DNA of 64,000 nucleotides from Calditrichota bacterium (GTDB lineage Bacteria > Electryoneota > RPQS01), in the NCBI GenBank assembly GCA_020637445.1, contig JACJVZ010000001.1:930001-994000 (forward strand), given 5' to 3'. The notes under the pieces are model-generated. The model was not told where the DNA came from. It saw only the letters and a list, made by a program, of their open reading frames with translations, and did no database searches. The position numbers and the translations under genes were made by a program. Below, piece by piece: positions 8,740 to 17,321 of the stretch (position 1 is its first letter; every line of letters begins with the position of its first letter).

Positions 8740-9434
8740 GCCGAGACCCGAAGTCACTGGTTATCGCAATCGACGGACCTGCAAGCAGCGGCAAGTCTAC
8801 GACCGCTAAGCGTGTTGCGGATCAACTCGGATTGATGTATCTGGACACCGGCGCCATGTACCGCGCGGTGGCGCTCAAGATTTATCGCAGCGGCATCGAG
8901 TTGACTGACAAAGCGGCGCTTACCAAACTGCTGAACACGACGACAGTCACTCAGAAGAATTTCGACGGTGGCGTTCATTTCCTGCTTGACGGCGAAGATG
9001 TGACCGAAGAGATTCGCACGCCTGACATCTCTTTGTGGGTCGGGCCAGTTTCTGAGCATGGCCTGGTACGGGAACATCTTGTCGAGTGGCAAAGGGAGAT
9101 CGGCAAAGAAGGCGGCATAATCGCGGACGGCCGCGACATCGGTACAGTGGTATTTCCTAAAGCCGATTTGAAAATCTATCTCATAGCCGACGCTCACGTT
9201 CGTGCTGTGCGCCGTCAACGAGAACTTGCGGCACGTGGAATTGTCCAGTCGGTCGAAGAGGTTGAAGAAGCAATTGTCAAACGCGACAACCGGGATTCTA
9301 CTCGCGAACACAGCCCGCTGAAAAAGGCTGAAAACGCAATCGAATTGGACACGACGCACCTAACAATCGGTGATCAGGTGGACAAAGTGTTGGGCTTAAT
9401 CAAGAAAGTAACCGCTTCAGCGGACGGCAAGTAG
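8736..9434 (+). CDS. cmk: cytidylate kinase
   Basis: 232 residues, ATG 8736 overlapping the upstream stop. Phosphorylates CMP and dCMP with ATP. The P-loop is DGPASSGKSTTAKRVA near residue 12, followed by LDTGAMYRAVAL and DGRDIGTVVFPKADLKIYL, all family hallmarks, and the late RDNRDSTREHSPL motif. The order cmk-plsC-rpsA matches a widely conserved cluster, though ispH, often between plsC and rpsA, is absent here. Confidence 0.96.
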   Translation: MSRDPKSLVIAIDGPASSGKSTTAKRVADQLGLMYLDTGAMYRAVALKIYRSGIELTDKAALTKLLNTTTVTQKNFDGGVHFLLDGEDVTEEIRTPDISLWVGPVSEHGLVREHLVEWQREIGKEGGIIADGRDIGTVVFPKADLKIYLIADAHVRAVRRQRELAARGIVQSVEEVEEAIVKRDNRDSTREHSPLKKAENAIELDTTHLTIGDQVDKVLGLIKKVTASADGK

Positions 9435-9439
9435 ATTTT

Positions 9440-10120
9440 GTGCGAGCGTTTTACGCGACAGTTGCATGGACGGCTCGAACACTTTTTCGGATATTGTACG
9501 GTGTTCGAGTAACTGGTCTTGAAAATCTCCCCAAATCGGGAAGTGTTCTGATCTGTTCCAATCATCGCTCGAATCTCGATCCGCCGATTCTCGGGTCGCA
9601 CTTGGATCGCGAAGTGAGCTATTTTGCCAAAGCCGAGTTGTTCACGAGTCCGATTTTCGGTCCGTTCTTGCGCAAGCTGAATGCTTTTCCTGTCAAACGT
9701 GGTCAGATGGATAAAGCGGCGATGACCACGTGCCTGAAAGTCCTGAAATCGGACGGCGCATTGGTGTTTTTTCCCGAGGGCACGCGCGCACCTGCAAACG
9801 GTTACTTGTACCCAAAATTCGGAGTCGGTTGGGTGCTTTACAAGACGAGAGCGGATGTTGTGCCACTTTACGTTCATGGTACTGCCACAGGCAGGAAGTT
9901 CACCCTGAAGCGCCCGCAGATGGAAGTTGTCGTCGGCAAACCCGTCAGCGCAGAATCGATTATTCAAGACGCGTCCGACACTCGCGACGGTTACCAACAA
10001 GTGGCCGACAGAATTCTGAATCTGATACGCGATTTGTCTTTGAATACGACAATTGCGAAGATCACGGAACCGGGTCAGATCAGTGACCGCTCAATTATTG
10101 AAGACGAACGATTAAGATAG
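9440..10120 (+). CDS. plsC: 1-acyl-sn-glycerol-3-phosphate acyltransferase
   Basis: 226 residues from GTG 9440. Transfers an acyl chain to lysophosphatidic acid in membrane phospholipid synthesis at the inner membrane face. The acyltransferase HxxxxD motif is present in SNHRSNLDPP (about residue 40) and the substrate-binding motif is FFPEGTRAP (about residue 112). An N-terminal hydrophobic segment fits membrane association. It lies five bases after cmk. Confidence 0.93.
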   Translation: MRAFYATVAWTARTLFRILYGVRVTGLENLPKSGSVLICSNHRSNLDPPILGSHLDREVSYFAKAELFTSPIFGPFLRKLNAFPVKRGQMDKAAMTTCLKVLKSDGALVFFPEGTRAPANGYLYPKFGVGWVLYKTRADVVPLYVHGTATGRKFTLKRPQMEVVVGKPVSAESIIQDASDTRDGYQQVADRILNLIRDLSLNTTIAKITEPGQISDRSIIEDERLR

Positions 10121-10192
10121 CCCGAAATCGCGGGCAGTAGTTGTTTCACCAAACCCCGTTACCCGGCGGGAATAAAGAACCGGGAGAAAAAA

Positions 10193-12001
10193 ATGGAAGA
10201 AGTAACACAAACCCCTGCGGCCGAGGAAACCAAGTCCACTCCTTGGGTGGATGAAGTCCTGTTCAAGGGCCGCAAAGTCAAGCGCAGCGAACTCCCCGAA
10301 GAACAACAGAAACTGACGCAGGAAGCTCAGGACCTTGCCAATCTTTACGGCAAACTGGTCATGGAATTCCGCGAAGGCGAAATTGTTCAAGGCAAGATCG
10401 TATCGATCAGTGACAAAGAAATCTCGATCGATATCGGCTTCAAATCGGAAGGCGCTGTCGCGCGCGACGAATTCGCAAATCTTACGGACGTAAAAATCGG
10501 CGACGACGTCGAAGTCTTCCTCGATCGCGTCGAAGATCATTCGGGTCAGCTTTCGCTCTCGAAGCGCAAAGCCGACTTCATGAAGACGTGGGAGCGGATT
10601 CAGTCGATTTACGAGAAAGAAGAAATTACGACCGGCAACATCCAGCGCCGTATCAAGGGCGGATTCGTGGTCAACGTCATGGGAGTCGAGGCCTTTTTGC
10701 CCGGTTCGCAAATCGACGTACATCCGGTGCGTGACTTCGACGCATTGGTCGGTCAGGATATGGAATTCAGGATTGTCAAGCTCAACGACGCACGCAAGAA
10801 CATCGTCGTGTCGCGCAAGGTAATCATCGAAGAGGGCTTGAAGGGTGTACGCGAGAAGATTCTCGCCGAACTTCAAGTGGGCGACGTCATGGAAGGAACC
10901 GCGAAGAACATCACCGACTTTGGTGTCTTCGTCGACCTCGGCGGCGTGGACGGACTCTTGCACATCACGGACCTTTCTTGGGGCCGGGTCAGCCATCCGT
11001 CAGAAGTTGTGCAGCTTGATCAAAAGCTCACGGTCAAGGTGCTTGACTACGACCGTGAACGCCAGCGTATTTCCGTCGGTTTGAAGCAGCTTCAGCCGCA
11101 TCCGTGGGACGGAGTTGATGAACGCTATCCCGTCGGTGCCAAGGTCATGGGCAAGGTCGTGTCGATCGCTCGCTACGGCGCGTTCGTAGAACTCGAAAAA
11201 GGTCTCGAAGGCCTCGTGCACATTTCCGAGATGAGCTGGACGCAGCATATCAAGCATCCGTCCGCCATGCTTTCGGTCGGTGACGAAATCGAAGTGGTTA
11301 TCCTGAACATTGACAAGGAAGGCCGCAAGATTTCCTTGGGTATGAAGCAGGTCGACGCCGATCCGTGGGAAAACCTCGAGCAGAAGTACGCACCGGGATC
11401 TCGCCACAATGGCAAAGTTCGTGACCTTGTTCCCTTCGGCGCGTTCGTCGAATTGGAAGATGGCATCGACGGACTGGTGCACATTTCCGATCTGTCGTGG
11501 ACAAAACGAGTCCGCCACCCTGGTGAAATTCTCCAAAAGGGTGAAGAAGTCGAAATTGTTGTGCTCGGATTTGACCGCAATGAGCGCCGTATTGCCTTAG
11601 GTCTGAAGCAAGCGCAAGAAAATCCGTGGGACGAATTCGAAACGCTCTATTCCGTCGGATCGCAAGCGAACGGTAAGGTTGTACGCGTGATGGACAAGGG
11701 CGTGATCGTCGAATTGCCGCGCGAAGTCGAAGGCTTCGTGCCCGCAAGTCAGTTGAAGCGACTGACCAAAGGAGCGAAGCAATCCGTGAGCGTCGGAGAC
11801 GAAATCATGCTTGAAGTGATTGAGTTCGACCGTGAGAATAAGAAGATCATTCTGGCCGCGCAGGCTCCTGATGGTGCCGAAGCGGAAGACGAACTCGATG
11901 CCGAAACCCGCGAACAGTATATCGTGGGCAGTGATACCGCTGATTCGTCGGACGATTCGTCAGACTCAACCGAACCGAACGACTCGACAGAGTCTGCATG
12001 A
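10193..12001 (+). CDS. rpsA: 30S ribosomal protein S1
   Basis: 602 residues from ATG 10193, preceded by a GGGAG Shine-Dalgarno. It binds mRNA on the small subunit during initiation. Serial S1 RNA-binding domains fill the protein, with repeated signatures such as FGVFVDLGGVDGLLHITDLSW, YGAFVELEKGLEGLVHISEMSW and FGAFVELEDGIDGLVHISDLSW. It is longer than E. coli S1 because of an acidic Ser/Asp-rich tail. The 72-base leader holds short inverted GC elements (for example GCCCG 10120-10124 with CGGGC 10131-10135) that might serve S1 autoregulation, but this is weak. The stop overlaps mtaB. Confidence 0.96.
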   Translation: MEEVTQTPAAEETKSTPWVDEVLFKGRKVKRSELPEEQQKLTQEAQDLANLYGKLVMEFREGEIVQGKIVSISDKEISIDIGFKSEGAVARDEFANLTDVKIGDDVEVFLDRVEDHSGQLSLSKRKADFMKTWERIQSIYEKEEITTGNIQRRIKGGFVVNVMGVEAFLPGSQIDVHPVRDFDALVGQDMEFRIVKLNDARKNIVVSRKVIIEEGLKGVREKILAELQVGDVMEGTAKNITDFGVFVDLGGVDGLLHITDLSWGRVSHPSEVVQLDQKLTVKVLDYDRERQRISVGLKQLQPHPWDGVDERYPVGAKVMGKVVSIARYGAFVELEKGLEGLVHISEMSWTQHIKHPSAMLSVGDEIEVVILNIDKEGRKISLGMKQVDADPWENLEQKYAPGSRHNGKVRDLVPFGAFVELEDGIDGLVHISDLSWTKRVRHPGEILQKGEEVEIVVLGFDRNERRIALGLKQAQENPWDEFETLYSVGSQANGKVVRVMDKGVIVELPREVEGFVPASQLKRLTKGAKQSVSVGDEIMLEVIEFDRENKKIILAAQAPDGAEAEDELDAETREQYIVGSDTADSSDDSSDSTEPNDSTESA

Positions 12002-13311
12002 TCCCAGAGAGTCCTCCGTCAAAAAAGCTCGTGCATGTCACGACGCTTGGCTGCAAACTAAATCAATATGACAGCGAGATGCTGTTGACGCAGTTGCGGT
12101 CGGAGGGGTTTTGTGAGACTGAAAGCGCACGTGACGCCGACCTGGTGGTCGTCAACACGTGTGCGGTGACAGAGACTGCGGAACGAAAGGGCCGCGCGGC
12201 TATCCGCGCGGCCCTTCGCCAAAACCCAAGTGCGAAGATTGCGGCGACGGGATGCTTGGCCGAGAGATCATCGGCTTCCCTTTTGAAATCGGGGGCTCAC
12301 GTCGTATTCGGCAATCGGGAAAAGGAACAACTGGCAAAGATACTCGCGAGTAGCGAGTCTGTGCAGGTAGGTGGGATTAAGAATGAAGAACCGTGGACGG
12401 ACAGCACAGTCGTCGACGGGTTGAGTGGCAGAACGAGAGCATTCCTAAAAATTCAGGACGGCTGCTCCCAGCATTGTACATACTGCATCGTGCCAAAACT
12501 GCGTGGGAAAGGCAGAAGTCTTTCCAAGGAGGAGGCAGTCACACGAGCAAAACAGCTCGTTGACAAGGGCTTTCAAGAAATCGTCGTTACCGGTGTCGCA
12601 CTGGGTACGTACGGGTTCGACCGCGACGAAATGGACATTTTGCCTGACGTTGTCGCCGCAATTACCGGCGTTCAGGGTCTTCGGCGTCTTAGATTAGGGA
12701 GCGTGGAACCGTGGGCCGTCACCGAGCGTTTCCTTCATACAGTCGCCGAGTCCGACGTCATTTGTCCCCACTTGCATCTGCCATTTCAAAGTGCCTGTGA
12801 CGAAGTCCTGCACAGAATGAACCGCCGGTACACCGTACGAGAATTGCGGGAAAAATTAGATCTCGCCTTCAAACTTCGGGACGATTGGGGAATTGGAGCA
12901 GACGTCATAGTTGGATTTCCGGGTGAAACGGACGCGCAGTTTCAAGAAACATTCGCTTTTCTCGAGTCGCATCCGATCTCCTACCTGCATGTTTTTCCAT
13001 TCAGCAGTCGGCCGGGAACCGCAGCCACCAAAATGCAGGGATATGTGCCGCAGCACGAATCCACTCGCCGCGCGAATTCCCTGCGAGATCTTTCTCGAAA
13101 ACTAAAATTGGATTTCAACCTGCGCCACGTTGGTCAGACAGTTGAAACGATCGCGGAAAACCGCGGGTCCGGTGATTTTACTTACGGACACGCGCGAAAC
13201 TATGCCGATATAGCCGTGCACTCTAAGGAAATCGAGCCTGGCAGGATCGCGAATGTTTACGTCGATCACGCGGATGCAGACTTTTTGTATTGCAAACCGA
13301 TTGGAAATTAA
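11998..13311 (+). CDS. mtaB: tRNA t6A37 methylthiotransferase (MtaB type)
   Basis: 437 residues, ATG 11998 overlapping rpsA by ATGA. A radical-SAM enzyme that adds a methylthio group to t6A at position 37 of tRNAs, giving ms2t6A. The N-terminal UPF0004 domain begins TLGCKLNQYDSE, the form typical of MtaB rather than MiaB or RimO, and contains the NTCAVT and GCLAE cysteines. The radical-SAM cluster motif CSQHCTYC lies near residue 155. A C-terminal TRAM-like region follows. A perfect 13-bp inverted repeat lies within the coding sequence at 12187-12216. Confidence 0.92.
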   Translation: MIPESPPSKKLVHVTTLGCKLNQYDSEMLLTQLRSEGFCETESARDADLVVVNTCAVTETAERKGRAAIRAALRQNPSAKIAATGCLAERSSASLLKSGAHVVFGNREKEQLAKILASSESVQVGGIKNEEPWTDSTVVDGLSGRTRAFLKIQDGCSQHCTYCIVPKLRGKGRSLSKEEAVTRAKQLVDKGFQEIVVTGVALGTYGFDRDEMDILPDVVAAITGVQGLRRLRLGSVEPWAVTERFLHTVAESDVICPHLHLPFQSACDEVLHRMNRRYTVRELREKLDLAFKLRDDWGIGADVIVGFPGETDAQFQETFAFLESHPISYLHVFPFSSRPGTAATKMQGYVPQHESTRRANSLRDLSRKLKLDFNLRHVGQTVETIAENRGSGDFTYGHARNYADIAVHSKEIEPGRIANVYVDHADADFLYCKPIGN

Positions 13312-13313
13312 GA

Positions 13314-14480
13314 ATGAGTTTACCGCAAGTTAATCGCGACCGTATGGTCGACCTCTTCTGCAAGCTCGTGTCAATCGACAGCCCATCAAAAAAAGAGGCT
13401 CCGGTCGCGGACTTTATTGAAAAACACCTTGCGCCGCTCGGTGTGAAGGTGTGGCGCGACGACGCCGGAGAAAAAATCGGCGGCAACTGTGGAAATCTGC
13501 ACGTGCGCATGGATGCGCGCGGCTCTAAGTCGCCCGCAGTCTTGTTCTCGTCGCATATGGACACCGTAATGCCCGGCATTGGAGTTAAACCCAAAGTCGA
13601 CGGCGATTTCATTCGTTCGGACGGCACGACTGTGCTGGGTGCCGATGACAAAGCCGGCGTCACTGCGATTCTGGAAATGCTGCAGTGCATTCACGAGAGC
13701 GATATGCCGCACGGACCGATTGAAGTTATTTTTGACGTCGCAGAAGAGATTGGCTTGATGGGCGCGAACGAAGTTGATCTGACGCAAGTCAAGGCCAAGT
13801 ACGCGATCGTGCTTGACGGCGAAGACATGGATCAGATCATCTACAAGTCACCGAGTGCGAACCGCATGTTCTACGAGATCGAAGGCATCGCCGCCCACGC
13901 CGGAATGCGTCCCGAAAACGGCATCTCTGCGATTGAGGTGTTCTGCGAAGCGGTTTCCAACATGACGCTCGGTAGACTTGACAGCGAAACGACGGCAAAT
14001 ATCGGCACCATCGAAGCCGGTCGCGCGACGAATATCGTCTGCGAGCATCTGCAATCTCGCGCGGAAGCCCGCAGCCATTCCACTGAGAAGCTCGAAGCTC
14101 AAACTGCGGCGATGAGCAAGGCCTTTAAGGATGCGATTGCGAAATTTGAACGTGTCATAGACGGCAAGCCGCGCCGCGCCGTATTGAAAGAAACTGTCAA
14201 CCGCGAATTCACTGCCATGAATATTCCACTGGATTCCCTTGTCTTCAAGGTGGTAAGTGAAGCCGGCGAACTGATCGGGCTGAAGATGAAACCCGAAGCG
14301 ATCGGCGGCGGCACGAATGCGAACGTATACAATGCAAAGGGCCTCCCGGCAGTTGTAATCGGGTGCGGAATGAAGGAAGAGCACACGACAAGCGAACATC
14401 TCGCGATCAACGATCTTGTGATGGCGGCCAAACTGTGTCTTGCGATACTGCAAAAGAACCACGAACATTCGCTTGCCTGA
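13314..14480 (+). CDS. M20 family metallopeptidase, PepT-like
   Basis: 388 residues from ATG 13314, three bases after mtaB; a longer frame from 13290 runs inside mtaB and is less likely. The two-zinc exopeptidase core is complete: SSHMDTV (first His/Asp), GADDKAGV (bridging Asp), AEEIGLMGA (catalytic and binding Glu), VLDGED, and the late HTTSEHL His. A dimerisation domain is inserted around residues 185-290 (GIAAHAGMRPENG...). The protein resembles tripeptidase T and its relatives of unknown substrate. It should act in the cytoplasm in peptide turnover. No partner genes hint at a more specific role. Confidence 0.88.
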   Translation: MSLPQVNRDRMVDLFCKLVSIDSPSKKEAPVADFIEKHLAPLGVKVWRDDAGEKIGGNCGNLHVRMDARGSKSPAVLFSSHMDTVMPGIGVKPKVDGDFIRSDGTTVLGADDKAGVTAILEMLQCIHESDMPHGPIEVIFDVAEEIGLMGANEVDLTQVKAKYAIVLDGEDMDQIIYKSPSANRMFYEIEGIAAHAGMRPENGISAIEVFCEAVSNMTLGRLDSETTANIGTIEAGRATNIVCEHLQSRAEARSHSTEKLEAQTAAMSKAFKDAIAKFERVIDGKPRRAVLKETVNREFTAMNIPLDSLVFKVVSEAGELIGLKMKPEAIGGGTNANVYNAKGLPAVVIGCGMKEEHTTSEHLAINDLVMAAKLCLAILQKNHEHSLA

Positions 14481-14508
14481 AAGAACGCGGCATAACATGA
14501 TTTCATAT

Positions 14509-14525
14509 GGAACCGTAGCGGTTCC
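14509..14525 (+). promoter_or_regulatory. first hairpin of guaB leader
   Basis: GGAACCG (14509-14515) and CGGTTCC (14519-14525) form a perfect 7-bp stem around a TAG loop. It sits directly upstream of a second, terminator-like hairpin. A weak promoter-like pair (TTGCCT 14473-14478, 17-base spacer, CATGAT 14496-14501) would start transcription just before it, so it may lie at the very 5' end of the guaB mRNA. Confidence 0.4.
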
Positions 14526-14530
14526 ACTGT

Positions 14531-14562
14531 CCTCTGCCGGGCCATTGGCAGAGGGCTTTTTT
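14531..14562 (+). terminator. intrinsic terminator or attenuator before guaB
   Basis: CCTCTGCC (14531-14538) pairs perfectly with GGCAGAGG (14547-14554) across an 8-base loop and is followed by six T residues (14557-14562). This is a textbook intrinsic terminator on the plus strand. It could simply end the upstream peptidase transcript. However, the T-run stops one base before an AAGGAG (14564-14569) leading into guaB, so transcription of guaB must start inside this short gap or read through, which suggests attenuation. Confidence 0.7.
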
Positions 14563-14584
14563 CAAGGAGTATCGAACAAGAGAG

Positions 14585-16075
14585 ATGACCAACATGAAGA
14601 CGCACTTTCCGCGTATTGTCGGAATTGGCTTGACGTACGACGACGTCCTGTTGATCCCCGCGGCCTCCGAAATCCTTCCGTCCGAAGTAGATTTGTCGAG
14701 TAGGCTGACCACAAATATCAAATTGAAGATTCCTCTCGTGTCAGCGGCGATGGACACCGTATCGGAGTCTGAACTCTGCATCGCGCTTGCTCGTCAGGGA
14801 GGAATCGGTGCAATTCACAAGAATATGTCGGCTGAAGAGCAGGCCGCGGAGGTCGACCGGGTGAAACGCAGTGAGTCTGCGATCATTCACGAACCCTACA
14901 CGCTTCCTCCGGTCGCCAAACTTGCTGATGCGCTTAGACTGAAACACGCCAAAGGCGTGAGCGGCATTCCGATCATTGAAGACGACGGAACGCTGATCGG
15001 CATCATCACTGACCGGGACATGCGTTTTGAGACAAATCAGGACACGCCAGTCACAAAACTGATGACCCCCAAAGAAAAGCTCATCACCGCACCGCTTGCG
15101 ACGGATCTTAATAAGGCCGAGCAGATCCTCCAAGAACACAGGATAGAAAAGCTCTTGCTCGTAAATGAGAAAGGCGGGCTCGAGGGACTTGTCACAGTAA
15201 AAGACATACAGAAGCGCTCGCAGTTTCCCAATGCCTGCAAGGACAACGAAGGTCGTCTGCGCGTCGCGGCGGCCCTTGGAATCGGTGCCGACTCGGATGA
15301 ACGCGCCGAGCTGCTGGTCAAGAGCGGAGTGGATGCGCTAGTCGTCGACTCTGCTCACGGTCACTCATCCAATGTCATCAAGGCCGTCGAGCGACTACGT
15401 GCAAAGCACCACAAAGTCGAAATCATCGCAGGCAATGTCGTCACGGCTGAAGGAGCCCGCGCCCTCGCACTGGCCGGTGCAAATGCGATTAAGGTCGGTG
15501 TCGGCCCGGGTTCTATTTGCACGACTCGCGTGGTAGCCGGAGTGGGCGTCCCGCAGATCACTGCTATTATGTGGGTGGTGGAGGCCTTGGCCGATCTCGA
15601 CATCCCGGTAATCGCCGATGGAGGCATTCGTTACTCCGGCGATATCGCCAAAGCTCTTGGCGCGGGTGCCTCTGCTGTCATGATCGGGAGTTTGTTTGCA
15701 GGCACGGAGGAGGCCCCGGGCGAGACGATCTTGGTGGATGGCCGGAGCTACAAACTCTTCCGCGGCATGGGCTCGATAGGAGCCATGAAAAAAGGATCGG
15801 CGGACCGGTATTTCCAGTCCGCCGCCGCAGCAAGTAGTAAGTTTGTGCCTGAAGGAATCGAGGGTAAAGTACCGTATAAGGGAAAGTTATCAGATACGGT
15901 TTTTCAGCTGATGGGAGGAATTCGGGCTTCCATGGGCTATTGTGGAGCGAAGACTATCCACGACATGCAAACAAAAACGCGGTTCGTGGAGGCTACTGCA
16001 GCTGGATACACGGAAAGCCATCCGCATGATGTCTCCATCGTGCAGGAGTCGCCGAATTATTCCAGACCCAAGTAA
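14585..16075 (+). CDS. guaB: inosine-5'-monophosphate dehydrogenase
   Basis: 496 residues from ATG 14585 (ATG 14594 is equally possible and has better spacing to the AGAGAG just upstream). Oxidises IMP to XMP with NAD, the committed step to GTP. The TIM barrel begins GLTYDDVLLIPA; two CBS domains are inserted at roughly residues 95-215; the catalytic loop is GPGSICTTRV with Cys near residue 312; then DGGIRYSGDIAKAL and GMGSIGAMKKGS. Length is normal. The leader carries two tandem hairpins suggesting nucleotide-responsive control, though this is inferred. It converges on the minus-strand rpsT. Confidence 0.97.
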   Translation: MTNMKTHFPRIVGIGLTYDDVLLIPAASEILPSEVDLSSRLTTNIKLKIPLVSAAMDTVSESELCIALARQGGIGAIHKNMSAEEQAAEVDRVKRSESAIIHEPYTLPPVAKLADALRLKHAKGVSGIPIIEDDGTLIGIITDRDMRFETNQDTPVTKLMTPKEKLITAPLATDLNKAEQILQEHRIEKLLLVNEKGGLEGLVTVKDIQKRSQFPNACKDNEGRLRVAAALGIGADSDERAELLVKSGVDALVVDSAHGHSSNVIKAVERLRAKHHKVEIIAGNVVTAEGARALALAGANAIKVGVGPGSICTTRVVAGVGVPQITAIMWVVEALADLDIPVIADGGIRYSGDIAKALGAGASAVMIGSLFAGTEEAPGETILVDGRSYKLFRGMGSIGAMKKGSADRYFQSAAAASSKFVPEGIEGKVPYKGKLSDTVFQLMGGIRASMGYCGAKTIHDMQTKTRFVEATAAGYTESHPHDVSIVQESPNYSRPK

Positions 16076-16091
16076 GTCGAGATTTTGAGAC

Positions 16092-16154
16092 AAAAAAAGA
16101 GCCGGTGAATATGCTGTGACCGGAGGGGGACGATGGTCACGAGCTCACCGGCTC
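16092..16154 (-). terminator. rpsT intrinsic terminator
   Basis: On the minus strand GAGCCGGTGA and TCACCGGCTC (16145-16154 with 16099-16108) form a perfect 10-bp stem. A second perfect 6-bp stem lies inside it (GTGACC/GGTCAC, 16135-16140 with 16116-16121). The outer stem is followed, in the minus direction, by seven T residues (16098-16092). It lies 20 bases beyond the rpsT stop. On the plus strand there is no T-run, so it is directional for rpsT. Confidence 0.85.
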
Positions 16155-16174
16155 GGCGGGGGGCGATGTAAGTA

Positions 16175-16432
16175 TTAGGAATTTAGGCTATTAGCGTGGC
16201 GCGCGAGGCGGGCCTTACGACGGGCAGCCGTACGAGGATGCAAAATCCCTTTGGCGGCCATACGATCAATCGTCGTGTATGCACTACTTAGCTTATCCTG
16301 TGCCACAGCTTGATCGGACACTTGAAGTACTCGTTTTTCGGCTGTGCGGCAACGAGCACGATCCCGGCGATTCCTCTCCCGGGCTTTGGCGGCCGTCTTC
16401 ATCCGCTTTTCGCAAGATTTGTGTTGTGGCAT
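16175..16432 (-). CDS. rpsT: 30S ribosomal protein S20
   Basis: 85 residues, very basic, the only clear minus-strand gene in the window. S20 binds 16S rRNA early in small-subunit assembly. The pattern is characteristic: an N-terminal basic helix (KSCEKRMKTAAKARERNR), then DKLSSAYTTIDRMAAKGIL and HPRTAARRKARLARH. It has its own promoter about 95 bases upstream, a leader with a perfect palindrome, and a strong terminator, so it is an independent transcription unit placed between guaB and cobB. Confidence 0.95.
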   Translation of the reverse strand: MPQHKSCEKRMKTAAKARERNRRDRARCRTAEKRVLQVSDQAVAQDKLSSAYTTIDRMAAKGILHPRTAARRKARLARHANSLNS

Positions 16433-16488
16433 TCTGTCTAAAAAAACCTTATCTTCTTGTAATTCCTACCCCAAACGGGCAATCCCTG

Positions 16489-16502
16489 ACAGACATGTCT
16501 GT
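16489..16502. repeat. 14-bp perfect palindrome in rpsT leader
   Basis: ACAGACATGTCTGT is a perfect palindrome. It lies between the rpsT promoter and its start codon, so it is transcribed into the rpsT leader about 20 bases after the expected start site and can also be read as DNA. It could be an operator for either divergent unit or a small mRNA hairpin. No family assignment is possible. Confidence 0.5.
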
Positions 16503-16524
16503 AACTGTCCGCCTGAAGTGACGC

Positions 16525-16553
16525 AATATAAACAAGACTCAAAACAAAGTCAA
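16525..16553 (-). promoter_or_regulatory. sigma70-type promoter for rpsT
   Basis: Read on the minus strand: TTGACT (16553-16548), a 17-base spacer, then TATATT (16530-16525). Both boxes are near consensus with ideal spacing, pointing at rpsT. The -35 box abuts the GTG start of cobB on the plus strand, so transcription toward cobB must originate across or upstream of it. Confidence 0.75.
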
Positions 16554-17321
16554 GTGAATAGTTTCACGCTGTCGGATAGTGCCAAGCGAGCGCTAGAGGG
16601 TGCATCCAGAATCGCAGTCTTGACCGGGGCCGGAATTTCAGCCGAATCCGGGCTCGGCACCTTCCGGGGAAAAGAGGGAATTTGGAACAAGATGCGGCCC
16701 GAAGAGCTTGCCAGCATGGAAGGCTTCATGGCCAATCCTGAATTGGTCTGGGAATGGTATTCCTACCGCAGATCGCTGCTCTCGACGGCGAAACCAAATC
16801 CTGCCCATGTTGCGTTAGCAGAGTGGGGGGAGAGTTGCTCACAATTTACCTTGGTCACTCAAAACGTCGACGGTCTTCACCAACTTTCAGGCCAGAGCGA
16901 GGTCTTGGAACTCCATGGCAATATTCGCGTCGACCGTTGCTTGACTTGCGGCAATGAATCAGAGGACGATTTGCACGAACAATTCGAGGGGATTCCGTTT
17001 TGCTCATGCGGCGGGAAACTTCGCCCCGGAGTCGTATGGTTTGGCGAAATGCTGCCGGAGCGTACGTTGATGCGAGCTTTTGCCGCCGCCGAGTCTTGTG
17101 ATCTGTTTCTCGTTATCGGAACTTCAGCGGTAGTCTATCCTGCCGCTGCTCTGCCAGAGGTTGCGGCCGATCACGGCGCGGCGACCATTGAAGTGAATTT
17201 GGAACCAACGCAATTCAGCGCGCGTGCCACGTGCACAATACTTTCTCAGGCATCGATAGCAGTGCCCGCGCTTCTTACATTCTGGAAGACAGCCAACTCT
17301 TCGTTAACGCACAAAGAATGA
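16554..17321 (+). CDS. cobB: Sir2-family NAD-dependent protein deacylase (class III type)
   Basis: 255 residues from GTG 16554; the frame is open to 16344, but that part overlaps the rpsT leader and lies before the domain. It removes acyl groups from lysine using NAD. Motifs: LTGAGISAESGLGTFRG near the N-terminus, TQNVDGLH, the catalytic His in ELHGNIR, and a zinc site of C..C (CLTCG) and CSCGGKLRP followed by VVWFGEMLP. The residues YSYR (Y-x-x-R) match the acyl-pocket pair of SIRT5/CobB-type enzymes, which prefer succinyl or malonyl groups. Its stop overlaps the following lipoprotein gene by ATGA. Confidence 0.92.
   Translation: MNSFTLSDSAKRALEGASRIAVLTGAGISAESGLGTFRGKEGIWNKMRPEELASMEGFMANPELVWEWYSYRRSLLSTAKPNPAHVALAEWGESCSQFTLVTQNVDGLHQLSGQSEVLELHGNIRVDRCLTCGNESEDDLHEQFEGIPFCSCGGKLRPGVVWFGEMLPERTLMRAFAAAESCDLFLVIGTSAVVYPAAALPEVAADHGAATIEVNLEPTQFSARATCTILSQASIAVPALLTFWKTANSSLTHKE

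Noticed and set aside
10112..10996. 294-codon minus-strand ORF opposite rpsA
   Set aside because: Antisense of conserved S1 repeats; no start signal and no family resemblance.
14502..14556. Purine riboswitch before guaB
   Set aside because: An ATATGG occurs, but the three-way junction, the paired kissing loops and the other conserved bases are absent; the two simple hairpins do not fit the class.
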